Source of the DNA: an uncultured Nitrospira sp.
GTDB lineage: Bacteria; Nitrospirota; Nitrospiria; Nitrospirales; Nitrospiraceae
Direction of reading: 5' to 3'
NCBI GenBank assembly: GCA_902500995.1
Contig: CABVSR010000025.1
Coordinates: forward strand, 1 to 58,577
DNA: 58,577 bases
The notes beneath the pieces are model-generated. The model was not told where the DNA came from, did not search any database, and saw nothing but the letters and a program-made list of their open reading frames with translations. Positions 1 through 10,042 of the stretch are shown here, piece by piece. The position numbers and the translations under genes were made by a program. The stretch's first letter is position 1; each line of letters begins with the position of its first letter.

Positions 1-3000
1 TGACCGTGATGGGCCTCTTCGGATCGTTCGTCGTCGAACCGAAGGGATCTGAATATCTCGAACCGCTGGGAACCGGCGACCCGCAGCCGACCAAGAGCGG
101 CTGGCAGGCGATCATCAAGAACGGCAGCGGCCCGGACTTCCGGGAATTCGTGCTGTTCTACCATGAAGTCGGCGACGAAGCCTTTCGGCCGTTGAACAAG
201 AAGGGCGACTTCATTCCCCAGCGCGATCCGCTCACCGACGTGTATCGTCCGGTGGCCCGCGCCCTGAACTATCGCAGCGAGCCGTTCGGCGTCGACAACA
301 TGCAGACGCAGCACGAGTATTTCGGCTTCGAGGATGAGTCGATGGCCTACAGCGCCTATACGTTCGGCGATCCGGCCACGACAATTCCGCGCAGCTACCT
401 CGGCGACCCGGCCAAGTTCCGGCTGGTGCACGGCGGCTCCGAAGTGTTCCATTCGCACCATCCGCACGGCGGCTCGATCCGTTGGCCCCGCAGCCCGCGG
501 GCCATCGACGAGATGCCACTGTGGCATACGGCGAAGAACGGTCCCGTGAAATATCCCGTGATCCGGACGAAGTCCGATCGCGTCGATGTGGAAGTCATCG
601 GGCCGTCCGAGACCATGGATCTGGAAACGGAGTGCGGATCCGGTCTTTGCCAGCAGTTGGCCGGGGATTTCCTCTTTCACTGCCATGTGGCCCATCACTA
701 CATCGCCGGCATGTGGGGCTACTGGCGCGTCTACAACACGATTCAGCAGGGTGCGAATCACAACGACGTGATGCCGGACCTGCTGGAGTTGCCGGACAGG
801 AAGGGCCGCATCAAGACGGGCGTGACGTCGGACGAGCTGATCGGCAAGACCGTCGATTGGTTCGGTAAGCAGTTCAAGATCGTCGAAAAGGGCAAGACCG
901 ATTGGAAGGCCGACCCGGCCGTCGTGACGCTCAAGGATTGGGTCGACATGCAGTTCCCTCCGCAGGGACTTCCGGGCCACAAGAAGGATGAGCGCGACCA
1001 GACCAGATCCTATGACGCGAGCGTGTTGAACTGGAGCTGGCAGGGGCAGCGCGCCATGACTGAGCCGGAGAACACAGTGCCGAATCCGCGATATCAATCG
1101 GCCCATCCGGGCGAGCGGCTGCCGATCGTGTTCGAGCCGTTGACCGGCAAGGTCTCCTGGCCGCATTTGAAGCCGCACTTCGGTCGCCGTGTGCCGTTCT
1201 CGAAGAGCCACAATCCGTCCCCGTGGTTGGAGATGATCCACCTCGATGAAGACGGCCAGCCGAGTTCCTATCCGGCCAAACCGGGTGAGAACGGGCGCTG
1301 GAGTCTCTGTCCGGAAAATGCCGGCACGAAGAAATACAACGTGCACTTCATCCATACGCCGATGATGCTCGCCGACAAACAAGGCGATACGCCGGCCATC
1401 ATGGATGAAGGCGGGTTGATTTATGTGCTGCATGAAGAGGAAGCGGCCATTCGGAAGAACAATGACCTGCGCTTCCCGTTGGTCGTGCGGTCGAACATCT
1501 ACGATTGCGTCGATTGGATGTTGACCAGCGAGTGGGACGATGACGACTTCGGCAATTTCCATGCGTCGAAGGTCAACACCCACTGGCACTTCCTGCAGTT
1601 CGACAACCAGTCGTCCGACGGCGTGATCACCGGGTTCTCCAACGAACAGTCGGTGCGCCCGTTCACGATGCTGGAGAAGAAGACAGACAAGGGCTTGCCC
1701 TTGCCCTTGAATACCACGTTCACGAAGGCGGGCAAAAAGGGTGACCGCGTGATCACTCTGAAGAACGCCGCCCAATATCATCCGGGTATCGAGATCCTGA
1801 TCGGCGCGGATAACGTCGGCGGCAATGAAGTCGGGCGGATCCACTCGATCAAGGGCAACGAGATCACGCTCGTGCGGCCGTTGAAACACGATCATCCCGT
1901 GAAAGATATCGTGACGGTGGAATTCGTGCGGCAGCGCTTCTGGGTGGATTCCGATGTCGGCACCGTGTTCTGGCACGACCATGCGCTGGGCCGGATCACA
2001 TGGGGGCACGGCGGATTCGGCACGATGATTGTCGAGCCGGTCGGATCGACCTATCACAATCCGAAAACCGGGGCGCCCATCCGGAGCGGTCCGTTGGCGG
2101 ACATCCGCACCGCGGAGCCGGTGGGCTACGGGGTCAACGGCAGCTTCCGTGAGTTGCTGGTGCAGTTGAACGACAGTGTGCCGCACACGATCAACATCGT
2201 GACGGCGGGCAATCCTCCGGGCCAGCCGGTGGAAGTGGCACTGGAAGCAGGCAAGACGATCTCGTTCCCGATTCCGGACCATATCAAGATGACGCCGATG
2301 CCGTTCTTAAACGGCGGCACCCACACGACGGGCGGCAGCCTGAATTTCCGGGCGGAGCCGATCAGCGGCCGTTTGAAGGCCAATCCGGATCCGTCGAAGC
2401 TCTTCAGCAGCAGGGTGCACGGTGATCCGTACACCCCGATGGTCCGGGCCTATCTGGGCGACACGGTTGTGTTCCGCTTGTTGCAGACCATGACCAACGA
2501 AAGCATGGTCTGGACATTGTCCGGTCATACCTATCTGACCGAGCGGTATGCCGGCGACGCCAACCGGAAGAACTCCATCCATGTCGGTATCGCGGAGCGA
2601 TACGATCTGGTGGTGCCGCAAGCCGGCGGCCCGCGGCTGCAGGCGGGCGACTATATCCACTTTAACGGGCGCTCGTCGAAGTTCTCGGAAGGCGCTTGGG
2701 GCATTTTGCGTGTCCTCGACAAGGACACGGCGGATCTGCAGAAGTTGCCGGCCGGCTACAGCGGCCGGAACGAGATTCCTGCCGCACCGGCGGTCTGTCC
2801 TGCCGGTGCGCCGGTGAAGAGCTTCAATGTGTCGGCCATCGATTTCCCGTCAATGAAGTTGAACCCGAAGGCGCCTGACGCCATCGAGGTCGACTTCGAG
2901 CGGACCATCCAGATGGTCAATCCCGAGGCCAAGATTTACGTCTTGGACGAGGATGTCGCGACGGTGGCGTCCGGCCTCCAGCCGATGCCGTTGACGTTGC

Positions 3001-3989
3001 GCGCGAACGTCGGAGACTGTCTGAAGGTGAAACTCACCAACAAGATGAAAGAGGGCCGGGCGTCGTTCTCCGCGCTGGGTCTTGCGTTCGATCCGAAAGA
3101 TTCCCTGGGCGCGAACGTGGGCAACAATCCGGGCGAGCAGACGGTCGCTCCGGGTGAGAGCCGCGTCTATACCTATTATGCCGATCCGTTCATCGGGGAG
3201 ACCGCGTCCCTGGTGTGGGATTGGGGGAATGTCATGACCAATCCGCGCAACGGCCTGTATGGCGGTATCGTGATCGGTCCCAAGGGGGCCACCTATCGCG
3301 ATCCGAAGACCGGCGCGGACATTTCCACCAAGAACAGCTGGGTCGCCGATGTCATCGTGGATCGGACGATCCAGGGGTATGAACATCGCCAGAACTACCG
3401 CGATGTGGCCCTGTTCTTCCAGGATGAAGACAACATCATCGGCACGAGCTTCATGCCCTACGTGCAAAACACGGCGGGACTGACGGCCGTGAACTACCGT
3501 TCGGAACCCTACAAGTTCCGTGAAGCCAGCGGATGCTCCCTGGGCAAGGTCTTCCAGCCCTGCTCGGTGGACAAGCCGGAAAGCATTGCGACCCCGCTCA
3601 TCGAAGCGCATGCGGGAGATCCCGTGCGCATCCATGTGTTCGGGGCGAGCAATGAACAGAACGGGATGTTCAGCGTGGAAAAACATGAATGGCCGATCGA
3701 GCCCTTCATGCGCGGCGCCGATCAAATCAGCGTCGTGGAGTTCTCCGCGTCGGAATCGCTCGACGCCTTTATCCCCGCCGCGGGCGGAAGTTTCCGGCTG
3801 CCGGGGGATTATGTCTGGAGTAATCAACGGTTGCCCTATGCCCAATCGGGGCAATGGGGTCTCTTGAAGGTGCTGCCCACCGATGACCAACGAATCCTCC
3901 CGTTGAGTCAGCAGGCGCCTTCAATTAAGCGGGCGGGGTCGGAGGCGGGAGATCCCATTGTCTCTCGCGCATCGAATCCCATCCAATAA
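1..3989 (+). CDS. Giant multicopper oxidase-like protein, 5' truncated by window edge
   Basis: The frame is open to the window edge, and the first residues (GLFGSFVVEPKGS) match the end of a cupredoxin domain seen again inside the protein, so the true start lies upstream. Counting from the GTG at 6, an HCH-x3-H-x4-M copper motif is complete (H225, C226, H227, H231, M236), preceded by a His-rich HSHHPHGG stretch near residue 147. A second module has HWH near 525 and FWHDHALG near 657, followed by a GGFGTMIVEP domain end. A third module ends GLYGGIVIGPKG, but at the place of FWHDH it reads VWDWGNV, so copper ligands look lost. At least 1327 residues remain, far above the usual 500-600 for the family. 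Likely exported and redox-active; substrate unknown. A strong terminator follows. Confidence 0.85.
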   Translation, partial: TVMGLFGSFVVEPKGSEYLEPLGTGDPQPTKSGWQAIIKNGSGPDFREFVLFYHEVGDEAFRPLNKKGDFIPQRDPLTDVYRPVARALNYRSEPFGVDNMQTQHEYFGFEDESMAYSAYTFGDPATTIPRSYLGDPAKFRLVHGGSEVFHSHHPHGGSIRWPRSPRAIDEMPLWHTAKNGPVKYPVIRTKSDRVDVEVIGPSETMDLETECGSGLCQQLAGDFLFHCHVAHHYIAGMWGYWRVYNTIQQGANHNDVMPDLLELPDRKGRIKTGVTSDELIGKTVDWFGKQFKIVEKGKTDWKADPAVVTLKDWVDMQFPPQGLPGHKKDERDQTRSYDASVLNWSWQGQRAMTEPENTVPNPRYQSAHPGERLPIVFEPLTGKVSWPHLKPHFGRRVPFSKSHNPSPWLEMIHLDEDGQPSSYPAKPGENGRWSLCPENAGTKKYNVHFIHTPMMLADKQGDTPAIMDEGGLIYVLHEEEAAIRKNNDLRFPLVVRSNIYDCVDWMLTSEWDDDDFGNFHASKVNTHWHFLQFDNQSSDGVITGFSNEQSVRPFTMLEKKTDKGLPLPLNTTFTKAGKKGDRVITLKNAAQYHPGIEILIGADNVGGNEVGRIHSIKGNEITLVRPLKHDHPVKDIVTVEFVRQRFWVDSDVGTVFWHDHALGRITWGHGGFGTMIVEPVGSTYHNPKTGAPIRSGPLADIRTAEPVGYGVNGSFRELLVQLNDSVPHTINIVTAGNPPGQPVEVALEAGKTISFPIPDHIKMTPMPFLNGGTHTTGGSLNFRAEPISGRLKANPDPSKLFSSRVHGDPYTPMVRAYLGDTVVFRLLQTMTNESMVWTLSGHTYLTERYAGDANRKNSIHVGIAERYDLVVPQAGGPRLQAGDYIHFNGRSSKFSEGAWGILRVLDKDTADLQKLPAGYSGRNEIPAAPAVCPAGAPVKSFNVSAIDFPSMKLNPKAPDAIEVDFERTIQMVNPEAKIYVLDEDVATVASGLQPMPLTLRANVGDCLKVKLTNKMKEGRASFSALGLAFDPKDSLGANVGNNPGEQTVAPGESRVYTYYADPFIGETASLVWDWGNVMTNPRNGLYGGIVIGPKGATYRDPKTGADISTKNSWVADVIVDRTIQGYEHRQNYRDVALFFQDEDNIIGTSFMPYVQNTAGLTAVNYRSEPYKFREASGCSLGKVFQPCSVDKPESIATPLIEAHAGDPVRIHVFGASNEQNGMFSVEKHEWPIEPFMRGADQISVVEFSASESLDAFIPAAGGSFRLPGDYVWSNQRLPYAQSGQWGLLKVLPTDDQRILPLSQQAPSIKRAGSEAGDPIVSRASNPIQ

Positions 3990-3999
3990 GGTGAGGAGG

Positions 4000-4033
4000 G
4001 CGGCGGTCTCTCCTTAGGGGAGGCCGCCGCTTT
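4000..4033 (+). terminator. Rho-independent terminator after the multicopper oxidase
   Basis: A GC-rich stem (GCGGCGGTCTCTCC, loop TTAG, arm GGGAGGCCGCCGC with G-T pairs) starts 10 bases after the stop codon and is followed by TTT. Confidence 0.7.
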
Positions 4034-4061
4034 GGATGCAGTGCCGGTCCTAATCACCCAA

Positions 4062-4085
4062 GGGGGGAGCCTTCCGGCTCCCCCC
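4062..4085 (-). terminator. Terminator of the DsbA-like gene (convergent)
   Basis: A perfect 10-bp stem (GGGGGGAGCC / GGCTCCCCCC, loop TTCC) lies 12 bases beyond the minus-strand stop codon at 4097. With the stem at 4000-4033 it separates two convergent genes. Confidence 0.65.
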
Positions 4086-4096
4086 TTGTCGTTCGC

Positions 4097-4858
4097 CTAT
4101 CTCGCGCGCTTCTGAGCCACCAGGTCCTGCAGCATGTGCAGATCCAGGGCGCCCGGCACCAGTTCGTTGCCGACGATGAACGCCGGTGTTCCGCTGATGC
4201 CGAGTTGTTTGGCCAGGGCCCGGTTCCGATCGATGATCGGTTGCCACTCAGGACTGTTCATATCCCGGTCGAGCCGATCGATATCCAAGCCCGCCGCTTG
4301 CGCAACGCGAAACAACTGGTCTTTGGTCAGGTCATCCTTCAGGGCCAGCAAGGACTCGTGAAAGACTCGGTGTTTTCCTTGCCGATGTGAAGCCAGCGCC
4401 GCCTTGGCTGCGAGTTCGGATGCTTCGCCGAGAATCGGGAAGTCCTTATAGACCACACGCACGCCGGAATCCATCTGCTGTAACTGCGTCAAGGCCGATG
4501 CCGCTCGCTTGCAATACCCGCAGCGGTAATCGAAGAATTCGATCACCGTCACATCTCCTGCCGGGTTTCCGCTCACCGGAGAGTCTTGATCGTTGAGCAG
4601 CTCCTGTTGATGGGTGGCGATCGCGGCTTTCTGGCGCTGCTGCTCTTCCGCCGCACGCTTGTTCTCCAGCGCCTGCAGCGATTGTTCGATGACTTCGGGG
4701 TGGGTTCGAATGTACCGCTCGATGGCCTGGTCCAGCGAGAGTGCCGGGTCATGGCCGTCAGTCGTATCTGCCGGCCAGGCGTTGAGAGGGAGCAAGAGGC
4801 AGCCTGCGGTCAGAGCGAAGGTGAAGAAACGGGCAATCCGATCGATGTCTACGGTCAT
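4097..4858 (-). CDS. DsbA/Com1-like thiol:disulfide oxidoreductase, exported
   Basis: 253 residues with an N-terminal signal peptide (FFTFALTAGCLLLPLNAWPA) ending near residue 30. A helical Com1-type N-terminal segment (about 35-95) is followed by a thioredoxin fold whose active site reads FDYRCGYCKRA, a CxxC motif as in DsbA/DsbG/ScsC proteins. The cis-Pro loop appears as GISGTPAFIVG near the C-terminus. Expected to act in the periplasm on disulfides of exported proteins; whether it oxidises or isomerises cannot be told. It converges on the multicopper oxidase gene; a shared role in maturing exported metalloproteins is only a guess. Confidence 0.88.
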   Translation of the reverse strand: MTVDIDRIARFFTFALTAGCLLLPLNAWPADTTDGHDPALSLDQAIERYIRTHPEVIEQSLQALENKRAAEEQQRQKAAIATHQQELLNDQDSPVSGNPAGDVTVIEFFDYRCGYCKRAASALTQLQQMDSGVRVVYKDFPILGEASELAAKAALASHRQGKHRVFHESLLALKDDLTKDQLFRVAQAAGLDIDRLDRDMNSPEWQPIIDRNRALAKQLGISGTPAFIVGNELVPGALDLHMLQDLVAQKRAR

Positions 4859-4989
4859 TCTGCCTCCATGGTGCCAGGATGGACAGGTGGATGCTTCACA
4901 GGTGATTGCGAGGCATTATACAGAATCGCTGGACCAAATCCTCGCGGCAGGCGCTGGTGGAGGACTCCCGTGAACGAATGGACGGCGGT

Positions 4990-5361
4990 TTAGTTTGCCG
5001 GGTCCGTCGGCAGCTTGGTGATCTTGACCAGAGTCTGTTCCTGATTGAGTTCGAATGTGACATGGTCGCCCACGCTGAGGCCCTGGAGGAGGCGGGAGTC
5101 ACGGACCGGAAGCGGGCGAGATTCGCCCGTGGGAAAAAGAATGGTGACGGTCAGGGCTTGCTGATCGATCGAGACAATCGTGCCGCCGACAAGGGCGGCC
5201 TCTGCGGAGGGGGCCGCTCCAGCAGCGCCCGAGGGCATGGTGGAAGAAAGCACCAGAATGTTGAAGGCGAGCAGGAGGAACAACATCCAGGGAAGATAAA
5301 GGAGGAGAGACGGGCGGGGAACTAGCAATTTCCCTGTATCGCATTGGCGCAGAAGACCCAT
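4990..5361 (-). CDS. Small membrane-anchored protein with a C-terminal beta domain
   Basis: 123 residues: a basic N-terminus, one hydrophobic segment (about 20-40, LLLYLPWMLFLLLAFNILVL), a Pro/Ala-rich linker, then about 65 residues patterned as beta strands (GGTIVSIDQQALTVTILF, LLQGLSVGDHVTFEL). The latter resembles small OB-like or CusF-like domains, but the Met/His/Trp copper ligands of CusF are not obvious. Probably anchored in the inner membrane and facing the periplasm. It may be co-transcribed with the DsbA-like gene downstream (131-bp gap). Function not recognised. The overlapping plus-strand frame at 4906-5325 lacks any protein-like pattern. Confidence 0.6.
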   Translation of the reverse strand: MGLLRQCDTGKLLVPRPSLLLYLPWMLFLLLAFNILVLSSTMPSGAAGAAPSAEAALVGGTIVSIDQQALTVTILFPTGESRPLPVRDSRLLQGLSVGDHVTFELNQEQTLVKITKLPTDPAN

Positions 5362-5434
5362 GAACCGGCACTGGAAACGGGCCTGAGGATTTTCCGGTTG
5401 CGCTCATCGTATGGCCGATCTATGGTGAGAGGGC

Positions 5435-6655
5435 ATGAGGCAATCCACCAGCGAACTGCCGGCCATCTTGGTTGTGAATGCCGGGTCGTCGAGCGTTAAA
5501 TGGGCATTGTTCGAAGCCGGCACCTCGCCCGTTCGCGTGGCAGCAGGGCGGATCGAGCGCATCGGGCTGGCCGACGGCATCGTAACCATGACCCAGGGAG
5601 GCACGGGGCAGGACCAGCGGCGTCACGCGCAGATCCCGAACCATGCGGCCGCGGTGCAGGTGCTGATCGAGCAACTCGCGCAGACCGGCCGGGGAGAGTC
5701 GCTCCAGGCCATCGGGCATCGAGTCGTTCACGGAGGCAGCCGCTATGCGAATCCCGAGCATATTTCGTCCCCGGTGATGGAAGAGCTACGCCGGCTCAGC
5801 CCCTACGATCCGGAGCATCTGCCGGCCGAACTCAACTTGATCGAAGCCTTGGGGCAACGATACCCGAACATCCCGCAGGTGGCCTGTTTCGACACCGGAT
5901 TCCATCAGCATTTGCCTCCGGTGGCGCGCCTGATCGCGATCCCGCGCCGGTACGAAAAACTCGGCATCAGACGGTACGGATTTCATGGCCTGTCCTATGC
6001 CTTCCTGATGGAGGAATTGGAACGGATCGCGGGACGTGAGGCGGCACGCGGCAAGGTGATCCTTGCTCATTTGGGGAACGGCGCCAGCATGGCCGCCGTG
6101 CGGGACGGCGTCAGCATCGATACGACGATGGGGTTCACCCCGGCCTCCGGGTTGCCGATGAGCACCAGATCCGGTGACCTGGATCCCGGGCTCGTGTCCT
6201 ACCTGTCCAAAACTGAAGGTATGACGGCGGAGCAATTTCATCGTATGGTCCATGCGAAATCAGGCCTGCTGGGATTGTCCGAACTGAGTCCCGACTTGCG
6301 GGACCTGCTGGCGCAGGAAGGCCGCGATACCCGGGCCGCGGAGGCGGTGGCGGTCTTTTGTTATCACGGGAAAAAGTGGATCGGCGCCTATGCGGCGGCG
6401 CTCGGCGGACTGGACCAGCTCGTCTTCAGCGGCGGCATCGGCGAACATGCTTCCGCCGTGCGGGCGCGCATGTGTGAAGGCTTGGAATTTCTCGGTATCG
6501 ATCTGGACCATGCCCGCAACGAGGCCCATGCCCCGGTTATCTCCGGGCCGGGCAGCCGGGTGACCGTGCGCGTGATCCCGACGGATGAAGAGCGCCACAT
6601 TGCGCAATCGGTCTGCCGGCTGTTGGCTTTGCCTGCACGCTCCGGCACGACGTAA
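5435..6655 (+). CDS. ackA: Acetate kinase
   Basis: 406 residues, normal family length. Makes ATP and acetate from acetyl phosphate and ADP (reversible). The ASKHA-fold signature is present: N-terminal VVNAGSSSVKW, central ACFDTGFHQHLP and GFHGLSYAF, HLGNGASMAAV, and the C-terminal SGGIGEHA. A GAGAGGG-type ribosome site precedes the ATG. Next on the same strand is phosphoketolase, the enzyme that makes acetyl phosphate, so the two form a sugar-phosphate to acetate/ATP route. The stop codon TAA lies at the left boundary of a 203-bp repeat element that separates it from phosphoketolase. Confidence 0.95.
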   Translation: MRQSTSELPAILVVNAGSSSVKWALFEAGTSPVRVAAGRIERIGLADGIVTMTQGGTGQDQRRHAQIPNHAAAVQVLIEQLAQTGRGESLQAIGHRVVHGGSRYANPEHISSPVMEELRRLSPYDPEHLPAELNLIEALGQRYPNIPQVACFDTGFHQHLPPVARLIAIPRRYEKLGIRRYGFHGLSYAFLMEELERIAGREAARGKVILAHLGNGASMAAVRDGVSIDTTMGFTPASGLPMSTRSGDLDPGLVSYLSKTEGMTAEQFHRMVHAKSGLLGLSELSPDLRDLLAQEGRDTRAAEAVAVFCYHGKKWIGAYAAALGGLDQLVFSGGIGEHASAVRARMCEGLEFLGIDLDHARNEAHAPVISGPGSRVTVRVIPTDEERHIAQSVCRLLALPARSGTT

Positions 6656-6855
6656 CAGGATGCGGAAAAAGTCCGCCAGCGGCGTTCTCGCATCATTCAG
6701 AGGCTCACCGTACGACACGAGTACGACTCGCCTCTTCGTTCGCTGCGGCCTTGCTGGACGGTCTTTTTGCGCATCCTGCGGGCTATCCTGGCGTGAGACG
6801 GCTCGTGTGTGAAACACGACCTATGACGCAATCATCGAGTTTTCGCAGCCTGCTG
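6653..6855. repeat. MITE-like inverted-end element, copy 1
   Basis: 203 bp. Left end TA-ACAGGATGCGGAAAAAG; right end CTTTTTGCGC-type inner arm at 6763-6778 and outer arm GTTTTCGCAGCCTGC followed by TG instead of TA. The left TA is part of the ackA stop codon. The first 40 bases are nearly identical to copy 3 at 27263. Nested dyads could also act as a transcription terminator between ackA and phosphoketolase. Confidence 0.7.
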
Positions 6856-6920
6856 AACACTTTCGCCCCGGCGGCGGGCAGTCGGCGACCCGGCTGGGCT
6901 TATTCTGAAAGAGGACCCTC

Positions 6921-9296
6921 ATGACACAGACGACCCGCGCGAATCAGCCGCTCAGTTCCGAGATGGTGCAACGGATCCACGCATACTGGCGAGCGGCCAA
7001 TTATCTCTCCGTCGGCCAGATCTACTTGTATGACAACCCTTTGATCAAGGAACCCTTGAAGCGGGAACACATCAAGCCGCGCCTGCTCGGCCATTGGGGG
7101 ACGACGCCCGGGCTGAATTTCATTTATGTCCATCTCAACCGCATCATCAAGGCGCAGGATCTTCCCGTGCTCTACATTGCCGGCCCGGGGCACGGCGGTC
7201 CAGGTCTGGTCGCGAACGTCTATCTCGAAGGCACCTACAGCGAAGTTTATCCGAACATCTCGCAGGACGAAGAGGGGCTCCAGCGCCTGTTCAAACAGTT
7301 TTCTTTTCCCGGCGGCATCCCGAGCCACGTCGCGCCGGAAACCCCCGGCTCCATCCATGAGGGCGGGGAGTTGGGCTATTCGCTGGCCCATGCCTACGGC
7401 GCGGCCTTCGATCATCCCGAGCTGCTGGTGGCCTGCGTCATCGGCGACGGTGAAGCGGAAACCGGTCCGCTGGCGGGCAGTTGGCATGCGAATAAATTTC
7501 TCAATCCGGTGCGGGATGGCGCCGTGCTGCCGATTTTGCATCTGAACGGCTATAAGATTGCCGGCCCCACGGTGCTTGCCCGCATGCCGCCGGATGAACT
7601 CGAATCCCTGCTGATCGGATATGGCCATCAGCCGTTTTTTGTCGAAGGCGATGATCCCGAGACGATGCATCAGCTCATGGCCTCCACGCTGGACGACATC
7701 GTGGTTTCTATCCGGCGCATTCAACAGGACGCGCGCACGAAAGGATTTACGTCCCGGCCGCGCTGGCCCATGCTCGTCTTGCGGACGCCGAAGGGCTGGA
7801 CCGGGCCGAAAGACGTGGACGGCAAATTGACCGAAGGCACCTTCCGATCCCACCAGGTGCCGATGGCTGAGATGGATAAGCCCGGGCATGTCGAATTGTT
7901 GGAACGCTGGCTGAAGAGTTACCGGCCCGAAGAATTGTTCGACGAGACAGGCAAGTTGCTGCCCGTACTTGCGTCGCTGGCCCCGACGGGGGAGCGGCGC
8001 ATGGGCGCCATCGCTTGCGCCAACGGCGGCAGCCTCCTGCGAGATCTGCACATGCCGGATTTCCGGCAGTATGCGGTGCCGGTCGTCAAGCCGGGCGCGG
8101 ACGAGGCGGAAGCGACCAGAGTGCAGGGCCTTTTTCTGCGGGATGTCTTGAAACTGAACCGGCAAAACTTCCGCATCTTCGGGCCGGACGAGACGGCCTC
8201 CAACCGTTGGGGCGCCGTCTTCGAAGTGACCGACCGTTGCTCGACGGAGGAGATTCTCGCCACCGACGAACATGTGGCCCATGACGGGCGGGTCATGGAA
8301 ATCCTGAGCGAACACCTGTGCCAAGGCTGGCTCGAAGGGTATTTGCTCACTGGGCGCCATGGGTTCATGAATTGCTACGAGGCCTTTATTCACATCGTGG
8401 ATTCCATGTTCAACCAGCATGCGAAGTGGTTGAAGACCTCGCGCGAAATTTCCTGGCGGCGGCCGATCGCCTCGCTCAACTATCTGTTGACGTCCCATGT
8501 GTGGCGGCAGGACCACAATGGATTCAGCCACCAGGATCCGGGGTTCATCGACCATGTCGTGAATAAGAAGGCGGAAGTGATCCGCGTCTACCTGCCGCCA
8601 GATGCCAACACGCTGCTGTCGGTCACCGATCACTGCCTGCGCAGCCGCAACTATGTGAACGTGGTCGTGGCGGGAAAACAGCCGGCCCCGCAATGGCTGG
8701 ACATGGAGTCGGCCATTCTCCATTGCACCGCCGGCATCGGCATCTGGGAATGGGCCAGCAACGACCGCGGCAGCGATCCCGATGTCATCATGGCTTGCTG
8801 CGGCGACGTGCCGACGATGGAGACGCTGGCGGCGGTGGAAATTCTCCGTGCGGCTCAGCCCAATTTGAAGGTGCGCGTCGTCAATGTGGTCGATCTCATG
8901 AAACTGCAACCGGCGAGTGAACATCCGCACGGTATGTCCGACAAGGAGTTCGATGCGCTGTTCACCACCGATAAGCCGATCATTTTCGCCTTCCATGGGT
9001 ATCCCTGGTTGATCCACCGGCTGACCTACCGCCGGACGAATCACCACAACCTGCATGTGCGCGGCTACAAGGAAGAAGGAACAACGACGACGCCCTTCGA
9101 TATGGTCGTGCTGAACGATCTGGACCGGTTCCACCTCGTGGCCGACGTTGTGGACCGGGTGCCGCAGCTCGGGGCGCGCGCAGCGTATCTCAAGCAGGAA
9201 ATGCGTGATAAACGCATGCAGCACAAGCAGTACATCGAGCTCCATGGGACCGACATGCCTGAGATCAGGAATTGGAAATGGAGCGGAAAGCGGTAA
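6921..9296 (+). CDS. xfp: Phosphoketolase (xylulose-5-P/fructose-6-P)
   Basis: 791 residues, the usual length for the family. A thiamine-diphosphate enzyme that cleaves xylulose 5-phosphate (and often fructose 6-phosphate) with phosphate to acetyl phosphate plus an aldose phosphate. Seen: N-terminal [47 protein letters not shown], the ThDP/Mg motif [23 protein letters not shown], and the C-terminal [22 protein letters not shown] precedes the ATG. Acetate kinase lies upstream and a HAD hydrolase starts 3 bases after the stop. Dual versus single substrate specificity cannot be decided here. Confidence 0.95.
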   Translation: MTQTTRANQPLSSEMVQRIHAYWRAANYLSVGQIYLYDNPLIKEPLKREHIKPRLLGHWGTTPGLNFIYVHLNRIIKAQDLPVLYIAGPGHGGPGLVANVYLEGTYSEVYPNISQDEEGLQRLFKQFSFPGGIPSHVAPETPGSIHEGGELGYSLAHAYGAAFDHPELLVACVIGDGEAETGPLAGSWHANKFLNPVRDGAVLPILHLNGYKIAGPTVLARMPPDELESLLIGYGHQPFFVEGDDPETMHQLMASTLDDIVVSIRRIQQDARTKGFTSRPRWPMLVLRTPKGWTGPKDVDGKLTEGTFRSHQVPMAEMDKPGHVELLERWLKSYRPEELFDETGKLLPVLASLAPTGERRMGAIACANGGSLLRDLHMPDFRQYAVPVVKPGADEAEATRVQGLFLRDVLKLNRQNFRIFGPDETASNRWGAVFEVTDRCSTEEILATDEHVAHDGRVMEILSEHLCQGWLEGYLLTGRHGFMNCYEAFIHIVDSMFNQHAKWLKTSREISWRRPIASLNYLLTSHVWRQDHNGFSHQDPGFIDHVVNKKAEVIRVYLPPDANTLLSVTDHCLRSRNYVNVVVAGKQPAPQWLDMESAILHCTAGIGIWEWASNDRGSDPDVIMACCGDVPTMETLAAVEILRAAQPNLKVRVVNVVDLMKLQPASEHPHGMSDKEFDALFTTDKPIIFAFHGYPWLIHRLTYRRTNHHNLHVRGYKEEGTTTTPFDMVVLNDLDRFHLVADVVDRVPQLGARAAYLKQEMRDKRMQHKQYIELHGTDMPEIRNWKWSGKR

Positions 9297-9299
9297 GAC

Positions 9300-9986
9300 A
9301 TGGCGGATCCGACGGTGGTCGTGCTGTTCGATGTCGATAATACGCTGCTGGACAATGACCGCATCGCGGCCGATCTCACGCAACACCTGGATGAGGAAAT
9401 CGGCCCGAAGGGAGAGCGGCAATACTGGGTGATCTTTGAGGAACTGCGGGAAAAGCTGGGCTACGTGGATTACCTCGGTGCGCTGCAGCGCTATCGCCAG
9501 GAGTATCCCCGTGATCCCCATCTGTTCGCCCTGTCCCGCTTTCTGCTGAATTACCCCTTCGCCGAGCGGCTGTTTCCGCAGGCCAGGGATGTGATTCGTC
9601 ATACGGCGCGGTGGGCGCAGACGGTGATTCTTTCCGATGGCGATGTCGTCTTTCAGCCGCACAAGATCGACCGCTCCGGTCTGTTTGAAGCGGTCGGAGG
9701 CCATGTGCTGGTCTATATTCATAAGGAGCAGGAACTCGACGATGTCGAGCAACGATATCCCGCCGACCACTATGTGCTCGTCGATGACAAGTTGCGGATT
9801 CTCACCGCCGTCAAAGCCTCCTGGGGTCCGCGAGTGACGACGGTCTTCCCGCGCCAGGGACACTATGCCTACGATCCAGAGGTACTGCGGACTTTTCCTG
9901 CCGCCGACCTGACCGTCGATCGGATCGGCGACCTGCTGACCCTCGATCGGGATTCGCTCCTGGCCGCGGCTCGGGCCTCCGGATGA
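9300..9986 (+). CDS. HAD-superfamily hydrolase
   Basis: 228 residues. Motif I is FDVDNTLLDND near residue 10 (nucleophile Asp and general acid Asp); motif II is the ILSDGD segment; a conserved Lys sits in PHKIDRSGLF; motif IV is LVDDKLRIL. The large insertion after motif I indicates a C1 cap. The gene starts 3 bases after the phosphoketolase stop, so it is almost surely co-transcribed and may handle a sugar phosphate linked to that pathway, for example clearing a side product. Substrate unknown. Confidence 0.85.
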   Translation: MADPTVVVLFDVDNTLLDNDRIAADLTQHLDEEIGPKGERQYWVIFEELREKLGYVDYLGALQRYRQEYPRDPHLFALSRFLLNYPFAERLFPQARDVIRHTARWAQTVILSDGDVVFQPHKIDRSGLFEAVGGHVLVYIHKEQELDDVEQRYPADHYVLVDDKLRILTAVKASWGPRVTTVFPRQGHYAYDPEVLRTFPAADLTVDRIGDLLTLDRDSLLAAARASG

Positions 9987-10042
9987 TGACGCAGTCGAAT
10001 GGTTGTCGCTGAAGCATCCACCTCTAACCAGGCAGGTGATCC

